Shown here piece by piece: positions 1 to 5,198 of a stretch of 6,020 nt of DNA. The stretch comes from Desulfuromusa sp. (lineage in GTDB: Bacteria; Desulfobacterota; Desulfuromonadia; Desulfuromonadales; Geopsychrobacteraceae), in NCBI GenBank assembly GCA_021647765.1, contig JAKIUD010000113.1, positions 1-6,020 on the forward strand. The letters run 5' to 3'. Under the pieces are notes generated by a model. It did not search any database, was not told the origin of the DNA, and was given only the letters and a program-made list of their open reading frames with translations. A program made the position numbers and the translations under genes. Positions within the stretch are counted from its first letter, which is position 1, and the number at the start of each line of letters is the position of its first letter.

Positions 1-105
1 ATACCTCTGAGCTGTGGCGTCGAGGAGTTGGTAGACTGGAACTTCGGGATAGTTCAGCGAATGGCTAACCTCTTTGTCGTAAAACTTGAAGCCAGGATAT
101 TCCAT
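1..105 (-). CDS. Probable long-chain acyl-CoA synthetase (AMP-binding enzyme), N-terminal fragment
   Basis: Only the first 35 codons are inside the window; the gene runs off the left edge. The peptide begins MEYPGFKFYDKEV and ends LLDATAQRY. A short lead-in, then a 'YPEVPVYQLLDATAQRY' stretch, looks like the start of fatty-acyl-CoA ligases of the AMP-forming family, where a helix ending in 'A-x-(R/K)-YP' precedes the first beta strand. Those enzymes activate a fatty acid with ATP and join it to CoA. The ATG at 105-103 is preceded by GAAGG (117-113) with a 7-nt spacer, a good ribosome binding site, so the start is well supported. It lies 49 nt after the EF-G stop on the same strand and is probably the fourth gene of the cluster. 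None of the adenylation motifs are in view, so the product name rests on a short N-terminal resemblance and is tentative. That this is a real coding start is more secure. Confidence 0.6.
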   Translation of the reverse strand, partial: MEYPGFKFYDKEVSHSLNYPEVPVYQLLDATAQRY

Positions 106-154
106 TATAGTACCTTCAGAGGTTGATCAAAGATAATGTTCTTGGTGAACTGAC

Positions 155-2221
155 TTATGAAATCCCAAATTTCTTCAATGTTTCCGGCGGAGCCTGATCA
201 AAATGAGAAAATTCCATCGTAAAACTGCCTTGTCCCTTGGTGGCACTACGCAGTTCGGTCATGTAGCCGAACATCTCCAGTAGCGGGATGGTGGCACGGA
301 CGATATCCTGCCCTGGTCGTGAGGTAACTCCTTCCACTTGCCCCCGTTTCTGGTTCAAGCTGCTCATGACCTTTCCGGTGTATTCGGATGGAGCGATCAG
401 TTCCAGGATCATGACCGGTTCCAGTAAGGTCGCTTTGGCTTGATTCAGTGCTTGACTGATGGCTCTGTTGATTGCTGCTGAGATCCCAAGATCGGTCGTT
501 TTGTTGCTATTGTAAGGAGCTTCAACCAGACTGAGTTGCAGGTCTGTCAGTGGGTAGCCGGCAATTTGTCCTGATTGGCAGGAGGAGGCAAGCTTTTCCC
601 TGATCACCTCCGCTAGTTCCTCTGGCCAGGCAGTGAGTAGTTGTTCTGGAATGTCAATTTGGATGCCACTTTTTCGCTCTGTCGGATTGATTCTGATCTT
701 GACTTCGCCGTGATGGGTTTTCCCGTCAATTTCCCGTTCGAATATTTCGTGCTGCTCTGTCGCGCAACGGACTGTTTCCCGATAGACAACCTGTGGTCGT
801 CCGGTTTGGGTTTCAACCCCGAAGTCAGCTTTCAGCCGCTGAACAATCACTTCCAGGTGCAATTCTCCCATTCCGGTCAACAGGGTTTGCCCCGTTTCTG
901 GATCCTCTTTAACCCGGAAGGTGGGATCTTCCCATTGGAGCTTTTCCAGTGCCAGGGGGAGTTTGTCACGGTCAGCAACTGTTTTTGGTTCAACCGCCAG
1001 AGAAACAACCGGTTCTGGATATTCAAGTCCGGCAAGTTGTAAAGGAAGATCGGGGTTGCTGATGGTATCTCCGGTCAGAACATTTTTCAGCCCGGTTGCA
1101 GTAACAATATCTCCAGCAATCGCCTGATGAATCCGTTCCCGTTTATGTGAGTGCATTCGAAACAGGCGGGCAACTTTTTCGATTCCCAGGGTGCGACTAT
1201 TATAGACAGAATCTCCCGGTTTTAAACTGCCTGAGTAGATGCGTAGATAGGTCAGTTTGCGTCCATCATCAGCAAGGACTTTAAATGCCAGTGCACAGAG
1301 TTCGGCCTTAGGATCAGTTGTTACTTCCCATGCTTTCTGCTTATCGAGTCGGGTTGCTGATGATGGTGGCATGTCGAGTGGTGAGGGAAGCAGGGAACAG
1401 ATCGTGTCAAGTAATGGTTGAATTCCTTTATTGCGGAGTGCCGAGCCAAGTAGAACCGGGTAGATTTCGCAGTTGATCACCCCTTTGCGTAGAGCGGGAA
1501 GAATTCGTTCAGCCGCAATCGGTTTGCCATTCAGAAAATCATCGAGGATGGCATCATCAAAGTCGGCAGCGGCTTCAATAATTTTTTCCCGTTGTTGTTG
1601 AACTGCTTCACGCAGCTCCTCAGGGATTTCACCGTTGATCAGAGTCTGTCCATGGTCATCTTCAGCGAAAAGGATGGTTTTTTCTGCAACCAGATCGATT
1701 ATGCCATGGAAGTTTTCTTCATGGCCTATCGGGAGTTGTAATAATACCGGTGTGGCATCTAGTTTTTTGACGATTGATTCCAGGACTTGTTGGTGATCAG
1801 CACCGATACGATCCATTTTGTTGATCAAGCAGATGCGTGGAACCTGATAGCGATTGGCTTGTCGCCAGACCGATTCGCTTTGTGGCTGAACCCCTTCGAC
1901 GGCACTGAAAATAGCAACGGCTCCATCCAGTGCTCGCAGGGAACGTTCAACTTCAATGGTAAAATCGATATGGCCAGGGGTGTCGATCAGGTTGAAAGTA
2001 TAATTTTTCCAGTGGCAGTTAGTGGCAGTTGCGGTAATGGTGATACCGCGCTCCTGTTCCTGCTCCATCCAGTCCATAACCGCCAGACCATCATGGACTT
2101 CGCCCATTTTATGGATTTCTCCAGCGTAGAACAGAATCCGCTCTGACACGGTGGTTTTCCCAGCATCAATATGGGAGATGATGCCAAAATTACGCATCTG
2201 TTTAAGGTCTGGATTTGCCAT
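155..2221 (-). CDS. fusA: Elongation factor G paralogue (EF-G-like translational GTPase)
   Basis: This 688-residue protein has the full EF-G domain order. The GTPase motifs are canonical: P-loop HIDAGKTT (17-24), switch I RGIT (58-61), DTPGH (80-84), NKMD (134-137) and a later GSAL. TGMGELHLEV marks domain III, LLEPVM the end of domain IV, and EYTGKV...EMFGY...LRSATKGQG domain V. EF-G uses GTP to drive tRNA-mRNA translocation, or ribosome recycling with RRF. Domain IV differs from standard EF-G: the glycine-rich 'SGG-x-GQY' loop is replaced by IDGKTHHGEVKI (498-509), no 'GG-x-IP-x-EY' segment is visible, and the tip reads APYNSNKTTDL (568-578), with Asn571 where E. coli EF-G has His583. The gene is also outside a ribosomal str operon. 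A specialised second EF-G is therefore likely, and fusA is only the family symbol. The ATG at 2221 is chosen because AGAGGA (2233-2228) sits 6 nt upstream; an in-frame ATG at 2281 would overlap the preceding gene and add 20 atypical residues. Confidence 0.95.
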   Translation of the reverse strand: MANPDLKQMRNFGIISHIDAGKTTVSERILFYAGEIHKMGEVHDGLAVMDWMEQEQERGITITATATNCHWKNYTFNLIDTPGHIDFTIEVERSLRALDGAVAIFSAVEGVQPQSESVWRQANRYQVPRICLINKMDRIGADHQQVLESIVKKLDATPVLLQLPIGHEENFHGIIDLVAEKTILFAEDDHGQTLINGEIPEELREAVQQQREKIIEAAADFDDAILDDFLNGKPIAAERILPALRKGVINCEIYPVLLGSALRNKGIQPLLDTICSLLPSPLDMPPSSATRLDKQKAWEVTTDPKAELCALAFKVLADDGRKLTYLRIYSGSLKPGDSVYNSRTLGIEKVARLFRMHSHKRERIHQAIAGDIVTATGLKNVLTGDTISNPDLPLQLAGLEYPEPVVSLAVEPKTVADRDKLPLALEKLQWEDPTFRVKEDPETGQTLLTGMGELHLEVIVQRLKADFGVETQTGRPQVVYRETVRCATEQHEIFEREIDGKTHHGEVKIRINPTERKSGIQIDIPEQLLTAWPEELAEVIREKLASSCQSGQIAGYPLTDLQLSLVEAPYNSNKTTDLGISAAINRAISQALNQAKATLLEPVMILELIAPSEYTGKVMSSLNQKRGQVEGVTSRPGQDIVRATIPLLEMFGYMTELRSATKGQGSFTMEFSHFDQAPPETLKKFGIS

Positions 2222-2237
2222 AATCTGTCCTCTGAAA

Positions 2238-4046
2238 TTAAAGTGCTCCTGCTCTGAGCTGCTGTAGATGCTCAGGTTCAAGATGGTTCAGGGTGAAATA
2301 TTCTCGTTCCAGCTCTTCGATATAGAAATGATCGAGGCCGCTGTTGGTTAAAAAGTCGTTACGTAAATCGATATTGTTGTTAGCAATGATTTCCGGAAGA
2401 AGCTGGCGCAGATAGAGTGCTTCTTTTTTTATGTCATGAATGACGGTCTGGAATAGTTCGGGATCAAGGGGGTTGCTGATCATACCACGCACCAGGAGCT
2501 CGTCATTGAGTTCACGGTATAACTCGCCTTGTTCAGCTCTGCTATCATAGCGCGAATAGCGGGTGCGAATGTGACCCTTGGCATGACTAAGAACAAGGTT
2601 GTGTAACCTTTCTTTTCTATCGATTATTTTCAGTTCAGCAGTTAATCTTTTAACAGTAGAAACACCCGCTGCAATTTCCTCCAAGCCTTTTTTAAGACAC
2701 AGTAATTTCTGTCGTCCAAAACGTCCCAGATAGCGGTTAATTATAATATCTTCAAAAAATAGCTTATCGAACAACCCTTTGACCAGTTTGCTGAATTCTT
2801 GTCGGCTGTCCAGTAAGCTTCGAAGCAACTCTTCCGTTGGGTGGTAGCTTTCCATGAAGGCAATCTGACTGATGTTCGTTGAGGTGTTATCATAACGGTC
2901 AAAAAAGGTAATAATGTAGGAAAAATCTTCCAGCAAAGAGAGTGGCGCTCCTTCCCGAATTTGTTCATCAAACAATTGACCAGTTTCCAGCAGGAGCTTT
3001 TCGAAGCTATGATCATGATTACGCCGGGCATGCTGTTTCGCGAACAGGAGCTGGATCATATCTCGTCTGCCAATTCCCTTTTCCAGCAGCAGATCATGCA
3101 GAATGTCTCTGCTAATGGCAGTGTAGTCGGGTTCATGGACAATACTACTAACCTCCACTTTTAATTTTTCGTCTAATGCGGTGAGTAGGGCTGCAGGGAT
3201 TTCATTCCGTAATGCGAGGGTTTTCAAGCGGGTCAGGCGCGCATGCTGTTGCCGATTAATATCCCCCTGTTGATAGCATTCGATCAGCACTTTTTTATAA
3301 TCGTCAATAATCCGGTAATTATCACGATGTCGGTACATCACATCAATGCGGATTCGTTCTTGCTGATAAGGATCAATCCCCAGATTATTGGCTAAGTCTT
3401 CGAGAGCTGTATGGGTATTGTTTGAGATTGAACGATCTCGATAATAGAGGCTCTGAAATTCTTGCTGGAAATGGCGATGGTTGATATCGGATAATCGCAC
3501 CAGGTAGACTGTGCACTGTTCTGGCAGTTGCGCAAGTAACAATTCGGCCAACTGAGAGTCATCACGGCGGTTGAGATTGGATATCCGTTTAAGAGTTTTC
3601 CCCAGATAGCGGAGGATCTGTTCCTGGCGTAAACGGTGAGTTGTCTCTTCTAAGCCGTTGATAAAAAAGAAATAATTATCAACGGCATGTCCTTTGAGAA
3701 AAATATCCGCATACTTTTGTTCGGGACTGTTTTGCTCGTCGATTTTCAGTTGCCCAGCCTGGTTGTATCTGGCTCCAAGAAGCATCAGGCGGTTGAAAAT
3801 ACCCTCTTTGCTAAGATCTGAGACTGGTTGATCCACCCCGAACATATATTCGCAAAATGTTCCACCGGTTCCCACCTGGCTTATCCCGGTTGGACTAAGA
3901 ATAAGTTCGCTCCCCGGCGCAAAAAAACGGAGATTCTGATCGACCATCTGGAAAAAATGATGATGAGCTGTTCTGCAACCAGCGGCGGTTGCAAAGTATT
4001 CTATCTCAGCGTTTATTTTTCCATGTAATCTCAGTTCAGAGTTCAT
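2238..4046 (-). CDS. Conserved-type hypothetical protein, 602 aa, unknown function
   Basis: I do not recognise a characterised family. The N-terminal layout (a 'LRLHGKI...EYFATAAG' opening and GGTFCEYMFGVDQP near residues 61-74) recalls an uncharacterised protein seen in Geobacter-type genomes, possibly the group named TIGR04442; this is memory only. The protein is soluble-looking: no signal peptide and no convincing membrane segment. The first ~130 residues are mixed. The rest is rich in charged residues and leucine and is probably largely helical, including EERIRIDVMYRH-like and 'ARLTRLKTLALRNEIP' stretches (about 225-290). No nucleotide-binding, nuclease or metal-binding signature is evident. 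The ATG at 4046 has no Shine-Dalgarno sequence; instead a six-codon ORF links it to the upstream stop codon, suggesting translational coupling. It starts 16 nt after the hydrolase gene and ends 16 nt before the EF-G paralogue, so it is presumably cotranscribed with both. The length and uninterrupted frame make it a real gene; the function is open. Confidence 0.9.
   Translation of the reverse strand: MNSELRLHGKINAEIEYFATAAGCRTAHHHFFQMVDQNLRFFAPGSELILSPTGISQVGTGGTFCEYMFGVDQPVSDLSKEGIFNRLMLLGARYNQAGQLKIDEQNSPEQKYADIFLKGHAVDNYFFFINGLEETTHRLRQEQILRYLGKTLKRISNLNRRDDSQLAELLLAQLPEQCTVYLVRLSDINHRHFQQEFQSLYYRDRSISNNTHTALEDLANNLGIDPYQQERIRIDVMYRHRDNYRIIDDYKKVLIECYQQGDINRQQHARLTRLKTLALRNEIPAALLTALDEKLKVEVSSIVHEPDYTAISRDILHDLLLEKGIGRRDMIQLLFAKQHARRNHDHSFEKLLLETGQLFDEQIREGAPLSLLEDFSYIITFFDRYDNTSTNISQIAFMESYHPTEELLRSLLDSRQEFSKLVKGLFDKLFFEDIIINRYLGRFGRQKLLCLKKGLEEIAAGVSTVKRLTAELKIIDRKERLHNLVLSHAKGHIRTRYSRYDSRAEQGELYRELNDELLVRGMISNPLDPELFQTVIHDIKKEALYLRQLLPEIIANNNIDLRNDFLTNSGLDHFYIEELEREYFTLNHLEPEHLQQLRAGAL
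3654..3686. repeat. Perfect 11-bp inverted repeat inside the 602-aa gene
   Basis: GCCGTTGATAA (3654-3664) and TTATCAACGGC (3676-3686) are exact reverse complements around an 11-nt A-rich spacer on the plus strand. In the minus-strand mRNA this gives an 11-bp stem with an 11-nt pyrimidine-rich loop. It falls in frame over codons 121-131 (AVDNYFFFING) of the large unknown protein. A function such as a pause, processing site or protein-binding site is not shown. Confidence 0.6.
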
Positions 4047-4063
4047 AATATTATAAATTTCAT
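4043..4063 (-). other. Six-codon coupling minicistron between two genes
   Basis: The hydrolase stop codon TAA (4065-4063) shares its last base with an ATG (4063-4061). That ATG opens ATG AAA TTT ATA ATA TTA TGA (MKFIIL), and its TGA overlaps the start ATG of the 602-aa gene in an ATGA arrangement (4046-4043). No Shine-Dalgarno-like purine tract is present in this AT-rich spacer, so a terminating ribosome could reinitiate twice and reach the large gene. The layout is directly visible; the coupling role is inference, and an AT-rich gap could produce it by chance. Confidence 0.35.
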
Positions 4064-4851
4064 TATTTTAGAATTATTGGAATAGCAAACTGTTGACCGT
4101 CACATGCCAGGTTGATAGCGTCCGGAAGTTCCCGATTATGCACGGGATGATCAACTTCGTGGCTGAGGTGAGTGAGCAGCGTTTGTTTTGCTCCGATTTT
4201 TTGCGCCATGGCAATTGCCTGGGGGATGTTGAAGTGGGTATTATGCGGGGTGAAACGTAATCCATCAAGAATCAACAATTCCAGCCCATGGAGAAGATCC
4301 AGTGAGCTTGGGGGGATGACGTTGCAATCGGTCAAATAGGCAAATGATCCACAGCGATAGCCAAAGGTTTCCATTTGCCCATGCTGCATCGGAATCGGGA
4401 CAACCTCCAGACCGAATAACTCAATCGACTGATCGATGGGATGGAGTTCCAGGCGCGGAATATAACTGTAAGGAACCGACTTATCGAAGATATAGCTGAA
4501 ATTATTTCTGATTATTGATAGTGTCTCTTCCGCACCGTAGAGCGGGATCGGCCGCTTCGAGCGGAGGTTGAAACCACGCAAGTCATCGATTCCGTGCAGG
4601 TGGTCGGCATGGCTGTGGGTATAAAAAACGGCATCGATATGACGAATATCCTCGCGCAGCGCTTGTTGGCGTAGATCGGTTGAGGTATCGATCAGAATAT
4701 TGTATTTTCCATAACTGAGCAGGGCGCTACAGCGCGTCCGCTGGTTGCAGGGATGATTGGAAAGGCAAACCGCACAGCGACAGCCAATCACCGGGATGCC
4801 AGTGCTGGTTCCAGAACCAAGAACGGTTATTTTAAGAGTCTCTGCCTGCAT
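4063..4851 (-). CDS. PhnP-like metallo-beta-lactamase-fold hydrolase (probable phosphodiesterase)
   Basis: The 262-residue protein carries the metallo-beta-lactamase signature THSHADH (His79, His81, Asp83, His84), then His157 in PMQHGQ, Asp175 in LTDCN, and His228 in LTHLSHEVDH. Together these are the set expected to hold two catalytic metal ions. The N-terminus reads LGSGTSTGIPVIGC followed by C24-x-C26-x2-C29, matching the structural zinc site of E. coli PhnP, whose fourth ligand is a late histidine (possibly His231 here). PhnP cleaves a cyclic ribose phosphate in phosphonate breakdown, but no phosphonate genes are nearby. The substrate here is therefore unknown, and a general cyclic-phosphate or nucleotide phosphodiesterase role is only inferred. 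The ATG at 4851 is chosen because the family motif begins a few residues later. The frame stays open another 75 codons upstream, but that stretch crosses the intergenic palindromes and the opposing gene. The ribosome site is weak (GGA about 10 nt upstream). This is the first gene of the minus-strand cluster. Confidence 0.92.
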   Translation of the reverse strand: MQAETLKITVLGSGTSTGIPVIGCRCAVCLSNHPCNQRTRCSALLSYGKYNILIDTSTDLRQQALREDIRHIDAVFYTHSHADHLHGIDDLRGFNLRSKRPIPLYGAEETLSIIRNNFSYIFDKSVPYSYIPRLELHPIDQSIELFGLEVVPIPMQHGQMETFGYRCGSFAYLTDCNVIPPSSLDLLHGLELLILDGLRFTPHNTHFNIPQAIAMAQKIGAKQTLLTHLSHEVDHPVHNRELPDAINLACDGQQFAIPIILK

Positions 4852-4971
4852 TCTGCTATCATCCGAAAATAAAAAACTGCAATTAGTGGAGTAAACTACC
4901 ATTTTAATTGAGTTGTAGACAACAATTGTTTGGAAAGTCTGGCAGACTAAAGCTCTTTTTAAGGGGTTGCT
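4852..4971. promoter_or_regulatory. Divergent intergenic region with three inverted repeats
   Basis: This 120-bp gap lies between the starts of the hydrolase gene (minus) and the small cysteine-protein gene (plus), so promoters for both directions should lie here or just inside the flanking genes. Three neighbouring inverted repeats sit within 37 bp: GTTGT-AG-ACAAC (4912-4923), the perfect 10-bp palindrome AACAATTGTT (4921-4930), and AGTCTG-G-CAGACT (4936-4948). The first two overlap. They could be operator sites controlling one or both genes. I could not find a convincing sigma70 -35/-10 pair in either direction, so no promoter is placed. Confidence 0.4.
4961..4966 (+). promoter_or_regulatory. 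Ribosome binding site of the small cysteine-protein gene
   Basis: AAGGGG lies 5 nt before the ATG at 4972. This near-consensus Shine-Dalgarno sequence is the main support that the 55-codon frame is translated and fixes its start. Confidence 0.7.
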
Positions 4972-5139
4972 ATGGCAGAAAAAAATCAGTTTGAGATCAA
5001 CAAGCTCTGTCGTCGCTGTGTCCGACAATGTAAGCAACCGGACAGTATCATTCTGCTCGATTGCCCCCGCTTTCAACTGCGCCCGTTTAAATCGGAGGTA
5101 CTGAAATTTGAGCAGTTGGATTTATTTGATGAGGAATAG
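4972..5139 (+). CDS. Small four-cysteine protein (55 aa) with C-terminal QLDLF motif
   Basis: The 55-residue frame starts MAEKNQFEINKLC and ends EQLDLFDEE. It contains C13-x2-C16-x3-C20 and C31 (CRRCVRQCK...LLDCPRF), a spacing suited to binding one zinc ion or possibly an iron-sulfur cluster. Short proteins with a 'CxxCxxxC...CP-(R/K)-(F/Y)' core are, as far as I recall, common hypothetical proteins in anaerobic bacteria; none has a role I can name. The C-terminal tail has QLDLF at residues 48-52 (5113-5127), matching the published QL(S/D)LF consensus by which many proteins bind the DNA polymerase sliding clamp. Support for a real gene: a good ribosome site, an ordered cysteine core, a plausible amphipathic tail, and placement between a divergent regulatory gap and a stem-loop after the stop. 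It is the only plus-strand gene here and converges with metX 59 bp away. A DNA-replication or repair link is a hypothesis only. Confidence 0.82.
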   Translation: MAEKNQFEINKLCRRCVRQCKQPDSIILLDCPRFQLRPFKSEVLKFEQLDLFDEE

Positions 5140-5142
5140 ATG

Positions 5143-5166
5143 CTTCCTGTTGTTCTCAACAGGAAG
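5143..5166. terminator. Stem-loop between convergent genes, possible bidirectional terminator
   Basis: CTTCCTGTTG (5143-5152) and CAACAGGAAG (5157-5166) form a perfect 10-bp stem with a TTCT loop, starting 3 nt after the small gene's stop and ending 32 nt before the metX stop. The position between two convergent genes suits a shared terminator. No uninterrupted T run directly follows on either strand, so it is not a textbook intrinsic terminator and may act as an mRNA 3' end stabiliser. Confidence 0.5.
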
Positions 5167-5198
5167 ACAATTGTAGTTATTTTGAGAACGATGATGGA

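Noticed and set aside
138..150. GTTC-TTGGT-GAAC hairpin between the EF-G stop and the acyl-CoA synthetase start
   Set aside because: The stem is only 4 bp with no T tract; too weak to call a terminator, and the next gene has its own ribosome site on the same strand.
641..1042. 133-codon plus-strand open frame within the EF-G gene
   Set aside because: It is fully antisense to a well-supported conserved domain and has no ribosome site or recognisable product; it is a shadow frame.
2011..2030. Perfect tandem duplication AGTGGCAGTT x2 in the EF-G gene
   Set aside because: It is 10 bp, not a multiple of three, yet the protein (ITATATNCHWKN) lines up with the usual EF-G switch region without a gap. 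It is therefore a codon coincidence, not a recent insertion.
1787..2146. 119-codon plus-strand open frame antisense to the EF-G GTPase domain
   Set aside because: It is a mirror of conserved GTPase codons, with no independent support.
2222..2281. 20-residue N-terminal extension of the EF-G paralogue starting at 2281
   Set aside because: It overlaps the end of the 602-aa gene and lacks family similarity; the ATG at 2221 has a good AGAGGA ribosome site and starts the standard EF-G sequence.
2961..3164. 67-codon plus-strand frame inside the 602-aa gene
   Set aside because: It is antisense to a continuous long frame with no start signal; it is a chance open frame.
4852..5076. 75-residue upstream extension of the PhnP-like hydrolase
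   Set aside because: The open frame crosses the palindromic intergenic gap and runs antisense through the small cysteine-protein gene; the family domain begins just after the ATG at 4851.
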